64,000 bases of DNA from CAXQUZ01 sp942491145 (GTDB taxonomy: Bacteria; Myxococcota_A; UBA796; UBA2385): contig CALOBC010000040.1 in assembly GCA_942491145.1 (NCBI GenBank), forward strand, positions 248,001-312,000. The letters are read 5' to 3'. The position numbers were made by a program, and so were the translations under genes. The first letter of the stretch is position 1; every line of letters begins with the position of its first letter. The notes beneath the pieces are model-generated. The model searched no databases. It was not told the origin of the DNA and saw only the letters and a list, made by a program, of their open reading frames with translations. Positions 44,951 through 52,946 of the stretch are shown here, in pieces.

Positions 44951-47113
44951 CTACTCGCCCTTGCACTTGGTGGCGAGCTGGGCCGCGATGAGGGCCTGAA
45001 CCTCGGAGCAGTGCTCCGTCGTCAGCAGGGGCACCTTCGCGGGGAACTTGCACTTGGTCGCGGGCAGGTTGCGCCGCACCAGCTCCTCGGCACGGCTGTA
45101 GATCAGCACCGTGTCGGCATCCGCGCGGTCTTTGGACTTGCTCGTGTCGCCGGGGAAGGCGTCGATGGGGTCCTCCGCCGGGTCCCAGGAGTCGAAGTGG
45201 TTGAACGACACCGTCGTGCCGGCCGCCGTGGCTTCCCACTTCGTGCGCCCGATGAACTTGCCCTTCTTCGTGACCTCGACGCCCATGCTGGTCGGCTTGA
45301 TGGTCTCGCCCTTGAACGGGCCGTCCATCATCACAAACTCATCGCCTCGAACATCGGCCACCAGGCGGGTGCTGTCGCCCTTGTCGGGGTTTAGCGACCA
45401 CACTTGGCACATCTTCGACTCGAACGCGAAGGTGGTGATGTCTTGGAAGCGGCTCTCAAAGATGATGGAGCCGCCCTCTTCGCACGCCCGCTCATAGCCG
45501 TATCCGCAAGAATCCTTGTATGCCTGAATGGCGAGCTTGAAGTCCTTCTCGGCGCCTTCACCGGTCTGGTAGACCTTGGCCATCTCGTAGCAAGCCATGC
45601 CCGATTCCTGCAGACACGCATCGGTGTAGTACTGCACGGCCTTCATGGGGTCCTTCGAGACGCCCTTGCCACTCTGGTACATCGCGCCGACCTTCGTGCA
45701 GGCCTCGGCGTCCTTGCCGGCACAGCCCTTGTCCAGCAGTTCCGCGGCCTTCGACATGTTCTTCTCGACGCCGTCGCCGAGCATGTAGGCCGTGGCGAGC
45801 TTGGAGCAGCTGGCGCCATGGCCGGTGTCGCACGCTTGCTCAAAGAGAGCGCCCGACTTGCCGGGGTCGAGGGACACGCCCTTGCCGACCTGGTAGAGCT
45901 TGGCGAGGTGGAAGCAGCCGCGGCCGAGCCCGCCGTCACACGAGCCCTTGTAGAGGGTCGATGCCTTCGACAGGTTCATCTCGACGCCATTGCCGGACTC
46001 GAAGAGCTGGCCGAGCACGTCGCACGCATCCCCGACGCCGCCGTCGCACGCCCGCTGGATGAAGCTCACGCCCATGGCGGCGTCCTTGGGAACCCCCTTG
46101 CCGCGCAAGTAGAGCTTGCCGAGACGGGTGCAGGCATCGGTGTTCCCGATGTTGCATGCCCGCTCATAGATGCCGGCTGCGGTCTGGGCGTCGCCGCCTT
46201 CGGCCTTGCCGCTCTCGTACATGGTCGCGAGGCCGAAGCAGCCCAGGATGTCGCCCTTGTCGCACGCCTGTTTGTAGAGGCCCTCGGCCACCGTCAGGTT
46301 GCGGGGCATGTAGCGGCCTTCTTCATAGACCCGGCCCAGGTGGTAGCAGCCGGTGGTGAAGCCGCCGTCATTGCACGCCTCGCCGTAGACCTTGGCCGAC
46401 GCTTCGGGGTTCCGGGGAAGGCCCTTGCCTTGCTCCTGAAGGACTGCCAGCTGCACACATGCGTGGGGCACATCACCCTGGCAAGCCGTGCGGTAGTAGC
46501 TGACGGCCTTGTCGATCACCGAGGCCGTGCCCCAGCCGTTCTCGTACATCTGGCCCGCGAGGTAGCAGCCGTACGGGTCTTTGGCCTTGCAGCCCTCCAC
46601 AACCCGCTTGAGTGCGAGCTTGTGGTCCTTCTTGACCCCGACGCCCCACAGGTGCATCTCGCCCACGCCCGTGCAGCCGGCCGCGTAGAGCTTCTCGGTG
46701 CACGCCCGGGAGAAGTACTTGTACCCAGCCGCCGCATCCGTGGGGTTGAGCTGGCCGAGCTCGTCCCGGGTCAGCGACCAACCGAGCACAACACAGGCTT
46801 GGGGGTCGGACGGACAGCGAGACTTGAAGAACTCGGCTGCCTTCTGGAGGTCGCCGCCTTTGTCTTTGTCGAACCACTTGGCGTAGCTGCACGCCGAGCT
46901 GGACTTGGCATTGCAGGCTTGGTCGTACAAGCGGGCCAGCTTGGCACCCTGGTGCTCAATGCCCGGGTAGGCCATGTCCTGACGCAGGGCGTTGAGGTTG
47001 GCCACGCGACCCGCGTATGAGTCGGGCCAAGCGGCCAGCGCGGCACCGCCAAGGACCAGCGCGGCGATGGCGGTCGCCCACACGGACACGGCTGTGAGAC
47101 GGGACTGGGACAT
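44951..47113 (-). CDS. Cys-rich Sel1-repeat exported protein (Hcp-like)
   Basis: About 720 residues with an N-terminal signal or anchor (ATAIAALVLGGAALA), then some 14 Sel1-like repeats of roughly 36 residues (e.g. ACDKGDILGCFGLATMYES, ACNIGNTDACTRLGKLYLRG). Each repeat has a cysteine pair spaced 7-9 residues (C-x(7-9)-C), as in the Helicobacter Hcp proteins, whose pairs form disulfides that rivet each helical hairpin. The final 170 residues are not repeats and contain a beta-rich domain (DVRGDEFVMMDGPFKGETIK). Location is expected to be periplasmic or extracellular. The ATG at 47113 (GGAG five bases upstream) is preferred to the GTG at 47119. Probably a protein-interaction scaffold. Confidence 0.87.
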   Translation of the reverse strand: MSQSRLTAVSVWATAIAALVLGGAALAAWPDSYAGRVANLNALRQDMAYPGIEHQGAKLARLYDQACNAKSSSACSYAKWFDKDKGGDLQKAAEFFKSRCPSDPQACVVLGWSLTRDELGQLNPTDAAAGYKYFSRACTEKLYAAGCTGVGEMHLWGVGVKKDHKLALKRVVEGCKAKDPYGCYLAGQMYENGWGTASVIDKAVSYYRTACQGDVPHACVQLAVLQEQGKGLPRNPEASAKVYGEACNDGGFTTGCYHLGRVYEEGRYMPRNLTVAEGLYKQACDKGDILGCFGLATMYESGKAEGGDAQTAAGIYERACNIGNTDACTRLGKLYLRGKGVPKDAAMGVSFIQRACDGGVGDACDVLGQLFESGNGVEMNLSKASTLYKGSCDGGLGRGCFHLAKLYQVGKGVSLDPGKSGALFEQACDTGHGASCSKLATAYMLGDGVEKNMSKAAELLDKGCAGKDAEACTKVGAMYQSGKGVSKDPMKAVQYYTDACLQESGMACYEMAKVYQTGEGAEKDFKLAIQAYKDSCGYGYERACEEGGSIIFESRFQDITTFAFESKMCQVWSLNPDKGDSTRLVADVRGDEFVMMDGPFKGETIKPTSMGVEVTKKGKFIGRTKWEATAAGTTVSFNHFDSWDPAEDPIDAFPGDTSKSKDRADADTVLIYSRAEELVRRNLPATKCKFPAKVPLLTTEHCSEVQALIAAQLATKCKGE

Positions 47114-47326
47114 GAACACTCCAACAAAGCCGGTGGTGGCTTGCTTCTGATCCCGCTGGGAGGGGACCGAAGACCGGGGACCGACGGAAGGCGGGAGCCT
47201 ACCATGTGCCGGTCAGCGGGTGCCTTGCTGCATCCAGCACGCCGGGGGCTGCGCGTGGGCATCGTGCTGATGATCGCGTAGACATCCCGTGACAGGTCCT
47301 GAGGGCGAGCGGGCCTGGATCAGCGC

Positions 47327-48346
47327 TCAGGCCCCTTCGGCTTGCCAGTCGTCCAGGGCAAAGAGCTGCACGTTGACCACCGCGACGACGTCCCCCGGTT
47401 GGGACTCCGCCACGATCGACCGCATGGACCGGAAGTAGTCGAGGTGGGCCTGGCGGATGCGCTCAAAGTCGGCGCGGCTGACGGTGAACACGTTGTAGGA
47501 GAACTGTCCCGGGCTGCCGGCCGCGACCCGCTGGGCCCCCACTTGGGTCCAGTGGGACTTGAGCCGCCGACCGACCTCCGGGTGTCGCCGGGTGTCCACT
47601 GCAAACGTGTCGGTGCGGAAGTGGGTGCCGGTCCACTCGATGCGGCCAGTCTCTCTGAGAAAGGCGATACAGCGGGCTTCTTCGTCAACTTCGATGCCCA
47701 GCCGTTTGGCGATCCAGCCCGGCTCGTGGGCCGGCAGCGATGTGTAGTCGTGCAGCTCCAGCGCACGGACGACGGCTTGGGTCCACGGCACCTCAAAGGC
47801 CCCCCGCCGGCGGGACTCCAGGCGCTCCCAGGTGGCCGTGATGCTTGGGAGCTGGTGGGGATCGACCAGCGCGGCGAGAAAGTCGACGAGGCGCAGCGAT
47901 GCCGCCTCGATGAGGCGCAGAAAGTCCGGCACCCGGGGTTGGGTGGACGCCGACAGCCAGCGGGAGACCGAGTAGCGGGAGAGCCCCGCGTGGCGGGCGA
48001 GGTCGGTGATGGACGTCGAGCCGCGCAGGTCGTCGAGGAAGCGGGCCACCCCCTCCGGGCGGTCCGGCGAGACCTCGTCCAGCCAAGCCGGCCGCGCCCC
48101 ATAGAACTGGGTCATGCTGTCGGCGACCTGGATGTGGGTGCGGCCGCAGGCGCGCAGCATCTCGGCAGCGGTGGGCCAGCGCCGTCCCGCTTCCCACGCA
48201 TACGCAACATTACTAGAGTAGCCAAGGCGCCGGGACCAAGCGAGCTGGCTGCGGCTGCCCCGAAGCGCCGCGAGCAGCTCGCGGCTGATCTTCTCGTAGT
48301 CCAAGGTCTGGCCAGGGCCCTCGAAAGGGTCGATCGGGGCGGGCAT
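47327..48346 (-). CDS. DUF4423/TIGR02147-type transcriptional regulator
   Basis: N-terminal HTH (about 60 residues, SRELLAALRGSRSQLAWSRRLGYSS) and a second HTH (TSITDLARHAGLSRYSVSRWLSAS) are followed by the C-terminal DUF4423 region ending AVVNVQLFALD, close to the family's NIQLFPLT. This family is expanded in Fibrobacter, Bdellovibrio and Myxococcota. The ATG at 48346 follows GAGGAG. It stands alone in front of a divergent lipoprotein gene (about 150 bases between), so it may regulate its neighbours; no target is identified. Confidence 0.78.
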   Translation of the reverse strand: MPAPIDPFEGPGQTLDYEKISRELLAALRGSRSQLAWSRRLGYSSNVAYAWEAGRRWPTAAEMLRACGRTHIQVADSMTQFYGARPAWLDEVSPDRPEGVARFLDDLRGSTSITDLARHAGLSRYSVSRWLSASTQPRVPDFLRLIEAASLRLVDFLAALVDPHQLPSITATWERLESRRRGAFEVPWTQAVVRALELHDYTSLPAHEPGWIAKRLGIEVDEEARCIAFLRETGRIEWTGTHFRTDTFAVDTRRHPEVGRRLKSHWTQVGAQRVAAGSPGQFSYNVFTVSRADFERIRQAHLDYFRSMRSIVAESQPGDVVAVVNVQLFALDDWQAEGA

Positions 48347-48498
48347 CTGACTCCTCTGGGGGACCGGTGGGGTCCTTGGCGGAACTGCACAGGGGGCGGG
48401 CACCTGGGGACAATGTGTGCAGCATCGCACAAGACGGTGGACCCCGCGCAGGTTGCCGGTGGGTTGTGGGTGGGGCACGATGCCGGACGGAGGTGCGC

Positions 48499-49170
48499 AT
48501 GCGGGCAGGACGCAGGGGTCGGGTGTCGGCCGCTGGCGGCTGCAGCAGGGCTGCGTCAGGGGCGCGTGCAGGGTCGAGACCAAGCTGGCTCGGCCTCGCG
48601 GTGGTGTGGGTTGGCTGCGTGGCCGATCCGGACCCTGGCGGGCAAGAGGGCGAAGAAGCCCCGTCTGAAGAGACCGGCACGGAACATGGCGGCGGGGACG
48701 GGGGTGGCGACGGCGACGGCGGCGCCGACGACCTGGACAGCTTGAGCTCCTGGGTGGGGGAGCTGGTGCACGAGCGCGGCGGAGGCCGAGGCCCGGGCGT
48801 CCGAGAGTGTGTGCTGGTGTGGCAGAGCCAAGGTCGGCCGAGCGACGCAGACTGCGCGGACTGTGTGTTTGTCTTCGCCGTGGACGATGTGCTCGATGAC
48901 ACGCGGAGCACCGGCGTGGACCAGTGTGCCGACGAGCCCCGAGAGCTCAGCCGCAACTTGGGCTTCGTCGAGGACTACCTCGGCTATGGACCGGCCTTGT
49001 TCAGTGTCGACTCGCCAAGCTGGGGCACCTACCTCATCGCGCCCGCCCGCTTCAGCGACCACGTGCTGACTTGGTCGTATGGCTACGCCGATCTCGAGAT
49101 CTATGGGGGGTATTCCTCATATTACTACACGTGGCACTGGGAAGGCCGGGCCGTCCTGGATGGGGACTGA
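48499..49170 (+). CDS. Lipoprotein with acidic Gly linker, function unknown
   Basis: The ATG at 48499 has GGAGG five bases upstream and an unusually long n-region (MRAGRRGR...), with lipobox VWVGC near residue 40. The mature part has a Gly/Asp linker (GGGDGGGDGDGGADD) and about 130 residues with paired cysteines (RECVLVW, DADCADCVFVFA, VDQCAD) and a Tyr-rich end (EIYGGYSSYYYTWHWEGR). The arrangement CVLVWQ...C...C...DVLDD recalls other secreted Cys-rich proteins of this lineage. No family assigned. Its stop is 15 bases from the convergent small membrane protein. Confidence 0.68.
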   Translation: MRAGRRGRVSAAGGCSRAASGARAGSRPSWLGLAVVWVGCVADPDPGGQEGEEAPSEETGTEHGGGDGGGDGDGGADDLDSLSSWVGELVHERGGGRGPGVRECVLVWQSQGRPSDADCADCVFVFAVDDVLDDTRSTGVDQCADEPRELSRNLGFVEDYLGYGPALFSVDSPSWGTYLIAPARFSDHVLTWSYGYADLEIYGGYSSYYYTWHWEGRAVLDGD

Positions 49171-49185
49171 GCCAGCCTTGAGGGA

Positions 49186-49452
49186 TCAGCCTTCAGGAGG
49201 CTCGTCGCCCGTCGGTTCAGCCCCCGGGGGCTTCCCCAGCTTGCTGCGCAGCCAGCGCCGCCCTTGCTGCATCGCCTCGGGCCCCAGCAGGGCCCCGCCC
49301 AAGAAGAACGCCGCGTACGAGCCGCCATAGAGGATGACGGCAGCAACGAGGCGGCTCTGGGCGGATCCCGGAAGGAACGGGACCACAAACACGGCGATCC
49401 AGAGCGCACCGCTCACCACCATGGCCAGCACGCCCCACTGTCGGTTCTCCAC
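49186..49452 (-). CDS. Small membrane protein
   Basis: An 88-residue protein starting at GTG 49452, with two hydrophobic helices (VLAMVVSGALWIAVFVVPF and LVAAVILYGGSYAAFFLGGALLG) and a short basic/Pro-rich cytoplasmic tail. Function is not known; small two-helix proteins of this kind are common next to regulated genes. It is convergent with the lipoprotein before it and divergent from the small soluble protein after it. Confidence 0.65.
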   Translation of the reverse strand: MENRQWGVLAMVVSGALWIAVFVVPFLPGSAQSRLVAAVILYGGSYAAFFLGGALLGPEAMQQGRRWLRSKLGKPPGAEPTGDEPPEG

Positions 49453-49685
49453 GTTGGGTGTCCTGGGGTTGGAGGGGCCACGCCCCGGGCTTCAGGCGCG
49501 CTGTATCCCAAGACACGGCCGCGGGGACCTGCCCATGGACACGCGGCCTTGTCCGCACCCAGGGCCAGCCAATCCAGTGCCAGATCAGCTTGTGGGCCGC
49601 AGGGCTTGATTGGCCCGCCAGCGTTGCCATGCAGTGGTGCAGCCCACGCCATCCCGGCCGCTGCCCACTTGCCCCGGAGTCCACC

Positions 49686-49991
49686 ATGTCCGACGCCCCC
49701 GTTCTTGCTTCCCAGATCCGCGATGAGCTCGAAGTCCAAGCTTGGCTGGCCCGTGCCGAGCTGCGCAATCCTTCCCTGCACGACGAGGTCAGCGCGCTGG
49801 CCCAGCTTCGGGACGGGTTCCGCGTACAGCTTCACCTCGGCAAGTTGGAAGCCCGGGAAGAGTTCCAAGCTGCCGAAGCCCGCTGGATCGAGCTGAAGTC
49901 CCGGGTGGCGATGGCCGGTGAGCCGGTGGTGGAAGACCTGAATGCGCTGATCAAAGACATCCGCGCTGGCTACGCCAAGCTGCGAAGCTGA
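49686..49991 (+). CDS. Small helical cytoplasmic protein, function unknown
   Basis: A 101-residue protein, acidic and helix-rich (VEVQAWLARAELRN-like LEVQAWLARAELRNPSLHDE, EDLNALIKDIRAGYAKL), without cysteine, signal or membrane helix. The ATG at 49686 lacks a strong ribosome site (GGAG nine bases upstream, in CCCCGGAGTCCACC). A GC-rich hairpin at 49998-50029 follows. No family recognised. Confidence 0.7.
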   Translation: MSDAPVLASQIRDELEVQAWLARAELRNPSLHDEVSALAQLRDGFRVQLHLGKLEAREEFQAAEARWIELKSRVAMAGEPVVEDLNALIKDIRAGYAKLRS

Positions 49992-49997
49992 GCCGTC

Positions 49998-50029
49998 CCC
50001 CACCTTGCCGTGGACGCGGCGGGGTGGGG
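49998..50029 (+). terminator. GC-rich terminator-like hairpin
   Basis: CCCCACC (49998-50004) pairs with GGTGGGG (50023-50029) with an inner GCCG/CGGC dyad (50007-50010 and 50017-50020). It is followed by CTCGACTTTG with only a short T run. It lies between the stops of two convergent genes. Confidence 0.5.
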
Positions 50030-50066
50030 CTCGACTTTGCGGTGCATCAGGGGGTTGTGGGCCACA

Positions 50067-50471
50067 TCAGATGTTGCCCATCACCCGCTCCCCCATCCAT
50101 GCTCCGGCGAGCGCCACAACAAAGCTCACCGCGCACGCCACGATGAGCTGGATCCCACCAAAGCTGTAGAACCGCACGGGGGTCATCCACGTCAGTGCAC
50201 CGATGAACAGCATGCACCCAGCCGCCCCCAGGGCCGGCTCGATGAGCCGCAGCTTGGGCGACACCACCCCGATGGTGAGCCCGCCGATGAAGAACGCCGC
50301 CAACTGCAGGCCGTTGCGCAGCAGCATGCCCGTGCCGTCCGAGAGCACCCGGCCCTCCAGCACACGCGCCATGCCCTCGCCCATGGCCAGCTCAAGAACG
50401 ATGAAGATGACCATGCTGCCGAACACCCAGCGCCACGCAAAGGGTTGGATGTGGGGTTCCAGTGGCGACAC
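50067..50471 (-). CDS. Polytopic membrane protein, function unknown
   Basis: 134 residues with about four hydrophobic helices (VFGSMVIFIVLELAMGEGM, MLLRNGLQLAAFFIGGLTIGVV, PALGAAGCMLFIGALTW, IQLIVACAVSFVVALAGAWMG). The GTG at 50471 has GGAGG seven bases upstream. No family is recognised. It is transcribed divergently from the biotin-ligase-like gene. Confidence 0.7.
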   Translation of the reverse strand: MSPLEPHIQPFAWRWVFGSMVIFIVLELAMGEGMARVLEGRVLSDGTGMLLRNGLQLAAFFIGGLTIGVVSPKLRLIEPALGAAGCMLFIGALTWMTPVRFYSFGGIQLIVACAVSFVVALAGAWMGERVMGNI

Positions 50472-50666
50472 GGTCGGACCTCCAAGCTGACAAGCATGGC
50501 GCGTGGTGTGTGCGGCACGTCTTGCCGGTCCACCGTACCCAGCCGCGCCTGGGAGTGGCCAACCCAATCCCCGAGGCGGTCGGGGTGTCGGCGACGGGGG
50601 GTGGGGGCAATAGAGAGGGGCCGCGCGTCCGGCATGGTTCGCCGGCGCGTCCTGCGTGGAGCCCCC

Positions 50667-51200
50667 ATGGTTGTCCTTCGGGGCCATCGCTACCGCCCCA
50701 TCGGCACTTGGCAGGGGTTGCCGGTCCTGGCGACGGACTCCACCGACTCGATGCTTCAGGATCGTGCGGTGCTGACCCATCCGGCCGTCTTGAGCACAGG
50801 ACAGAGCACCGCCCCGGCGTCCGCAGACGGGGACTGGCCAGCGCCGGTGGGCAACGTCTACTTGTGCTTGCCTCGGCCGGGCGCTGCCGCCATTGGGGTG
50901 GTCGGTCAGGCGCTGGAGAACTGGCTCACGACCCACGCCCCCGGGGTGCGGTGGACGCCGTCCTGGGAGGGTAACTACGGGGTGTACCGCACCCCCGCGG
51001 GGCGCACCTTGGCGGGCGTGCTAGTTGGTCAGGATGCTGTAGGCATCGATGTTCACGTCCGAGGCCGCTACCCGGCCAACAGCGCACACCAAGCCTTGGC
51101 CGAGCTGGTCGACACCCTCGGCCCCCTCGACGCGGTGCGGCGGTCCGTCTTGGCGCACCTGTGCTGGCCGGTCCCTCGGCTCGCTCAGCGGTCGCTGTAG
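50667..51200 (+). CDS. Degenerate biotin/lipoate ligase-fold protein (tentative)
   Basis: About 177 residues. The order of blocks resembles a BirA-type catalytic domain: DSTDSM (for STN), LSTGQSTAPASADGDWPAPVGNVYLCL (in place of the AExQTxGRGRxGRxWxSpxGnLY loop), APGVRWTPSWEGNYGVY (in place of KWPNDI), then TLAGVLVGQDAVGIDVHV (for KVAGILVE...GIGINV). The GRGR phosphate loop and KWPND lysine are both lost, so ligase activity is unlikely. The ATG at 50667 follows GGAG. An alternative is that the resemblance is accidental. Its stop overlaps the convergent EBP gene by 16 bases. Confidence 0.45.
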   Translation: MVVLRGHRYRPIGTWQGLPVLATDSTDSMLQDRAVLTHPAVLSTGQSTAPASADGDWPAPVGNVYLCLPRPGAAAIGVVGQALENWLTTHAPGVRWTPSWEGNYGVYRTPAGRTLAGVLVGQDAVGIDVHVRGRYPANSAHQALAELVDTLGPLDAVRRSVLAHLCWPVPRLAQRSL

Positions 51201-52768
51201 GACTTGAAGCGCGTGGCGTCGATGTTGTAGCGGGCCACCCGCAGCCCCATGATGCGCTCGCTGATCTTGAGGTCCCGGGCGGCGGCGGCCCGGTTGCCGT
51301 TGTTCGCCTTGAGGGCATCGAGGATCAGGCCCTTCTCGACCACATCCAAGCGCTCGGCGAGGCTGTCCTTGGGGTGGGTGCCGCTGGCGTCGGCGGTCTG
51401 CAGAGACGGCGGCAGGTTGTGGCCATGCAACACATCGTCGTGGGTCAACAACACTGCCCGCTCGATGCAGTTCTCCAGCTCGCGCACGTTTCCGGGCCAG
51501 TGGTAGCTGGTCAGCATGTCGATGGCGGGCGTGCTGATGCGCCGGACACTGCGGCCGTGAGCCTTGTTGTATGTCCCGATGAAGTGGTCGCTCAGCAGCA
51601 CGATGTCACCGCCGCGCTCCCGCAGGCTGGGCAGGCGAATGGGGAAGACCGCGATCCGGTAGTAGAGGTCTGCCCGAAAGCTGCCCTCGGCCACCATCTT
51701 CTCCAGGTCGCGGGACGTGGCGGCGATGACCCGCACGTCGGCCCGCACGGTCTCGTTGCCGCCGAGGCGCTCAAAGACCCGCTCTTGGAGCACCCGCAGC
51801 AGCTTGATCTGGGTGGCCGCTGACAGGTCCCCGATCTCGTCGAGGAAGAGGGTGCCGCCGTGGGCCAGCTCGAAGCGTCCCTTTCGCCGCTGGACGGCCC
51901 CGGTGAAGGCCCCCCGCTCGTGGCCAAACAGCTCACTCTCGATGACCCCCTCCGGCAGCGCGGCGCAGTTGACGGCCACCAATGGACCGCGACGCCGGGC
52001 GCTGTGGGTGTGCAGGGCGGCCGCCGCCAGCTCCTTGCCGGTGCCACTCTCTCCGGTGAGCAAGGCGGTCGTGGGGGTGTCGGCGACTTGTTGGATCAGG
52101 TGGAAGACCCGCCGCATCGCCTTGGACCGGCCGATCATGTTGCCCGGCCGAAACGATGAGTCGTCAGGGACCGTGGCTTGGCCGGCGCCGCGCATCGCAA
52201 TCTCCCGCTGGACCACAGGCACCAGCAAGCCGCCGCAGATCTCCAGCAGTGCGGCGATCTGGGCCAGCTCGTCGCCGGGCACCGTGGCCCGGTAGGCCGA
52301 CAGCGTGCCGACCACCCCTGACTCGCCGTGAATGGGCACACACACGAAGCTTCGGTCCACACCTTGGCTCAGCGCGCCGGTGCGGTCCAGGAAGCGGGGC
52401 TCGGCTTGGATGCTGGGCACCCGCGCGGTCTTGCCATGCACGACCACCCGGCCGATGACCCCCTCGCCGAAGCGGTACCGACCCCGGCGGACCTCGGCCG
52501 GCGTCAGCCCGTGGCCCGCCTCAATGACGATGAGCTCGGCCTTTGCTTGGACCAGGGACAACGCCACACGCTGGAGGCCGGCCTCTTCGCTCAGCATGCG
52601 CAGCACCGGCCCGAGCGCTTGGTCCAGATCGCTGGCCCCGTGCAGCATGCGGGCCAAGCGGTGCGCGAGGTCGAACAGCTCGGTGGGCAGCGTTCCTACA
52701 TTTGCGTATGATTTGCTCGGCAACAGGGCTTCCTCGGGACCAGTGATGGCGGTGGTGCCAGTCGACAA
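51185..52768 (-). CDS. GAF-AAA+-Fis sigma-54 enhancer-binding protein
   Basis: Sigma-54 activator with an N-terminal GAF sensor (about residues 30-190; RFGEGVIGRVVVHG, FVCVPIHGESGVVGTLSAYR), an AAA+ domain (Walker A GESGTGKELAAAAL, the GAFTGA loop, Walker B GGTLFLDEIGDL), and a Fis-type DNA-binding end (NRAAAARDLKISERIMGLRVARYNID) in the NifA layout. There is no receiver domain, so it senses a small molecule or a partner through GAF. It is divergent from the GSII gene, whose sigma-54 promoter it presumably activates. The start is uncertain: TTG 52768 is the first in-frame option and lacks a ribosome site. A TATGAT -10 (52783-52788 on the minus strand) lies very close. Confidence 0.9.
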   Translation of the reverse strand: MSTGTTAITGPEEALLPSKSYANVGTLPTELFDLAHRLARMLHGASDLDQALGPVLRMLSEEAGLQRVALSLVQAKAELIVIEAGHGLTPAEVRRGRYRFGEGVIGRVVVHGKTARVPSIQAEPRFLDRTGALSQGVDRSFVCVPIHGESGVVGTLSAYRATVPGDELAQIAALLEICGGLLVPVVQREIAMRGAGQATVPDDSSFRPGNMIGRSKAMRRVFHLIQQVADTPTTALLTGESGTGKELAAAALHTHSARRRGPLVAVNCAALPEGVIESELFGHERGAFTGAVQRRKGRFELAHGGTLFLDEIGDLSAATQIKLLRVLQERVFERLGGNETVRADVRVIAATSRDLEKMVAEGSFRADLYYRIAVFPIRLPSLRERGGDIVLLSDHFIGTYNKAHGRSVRRISTPAIDMLTSYHWPGNVRELENCIERAVLLTHDDVLHGHNLPPSLQTADASGTHPKDSLAERLDVVEKGLILDALKANNGNRAAAARDLKISERIMGLRVARYNIDATRFKSYSDR

Positions 52769-52883
52769 TTCGCTGCTAATGAATCATATGACACAAACAT
52801 ACCCTCACGTATGAAAATGCGCGATTCCTACATTTTGGTGGCTCGTGAAATTCGTGCATCACCGTCACCAGCGCAATGTCGGT
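52769..52883. promoter_or_regulatory. AT-rich divergent control region with repeated motifs
   Basis: Unlike the rest of the window this stretch is AT-rich. TTCCTACATTT occurs at 52825-52835 and again inside the first codons of the activator gene (52693-52703), and CGTATGA occurs near both (52705-52711 and 52809-52815). They are candidate binding sites for the activator at a distance upstream of the sigma-54 promoter. The order of the two motifs differs between the copies, so this is suggestive only. Confidence 0.4.
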
Positions 52884-52900
52884 TTGGCACGTCCCTTGCT
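52884..52900 (+). promoter_or_regulatory. Sigma-54 (RpoN) promoter of the glutamine synthetase gene
   Basis: TTGGCACG-TCCC-TTGCT matches the consensus YTGGCACG-N4-TTGCW perfectly, with GG at -24 (52886-52887) and GC at -12 (52898-52899). It lies about 46 bases before the ATG of the GSII gene. It needs an activator such as the divergent enhancer-binding protein. Confidence 0.9.
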
Positions 52901-52946
52901 ACCGGCGTCTCCCTGTTTCCCCCGTTTCTCATCAGGAGTCCCCATC

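Noticed and set aside
45404..47020. Long plus-strand frame (538 codons) opposite the Sel1 protein
   Set aside because: The minus strand has regular Sel1 repeats with cysteine pairs, which the antisense frame does not explain.
51185..52768. NifA or a nitrogen-fixation cluster
   Set aside because: The activator has the NifA domain order, but no nif genes are nearby and the target seems to be the GSII gene.
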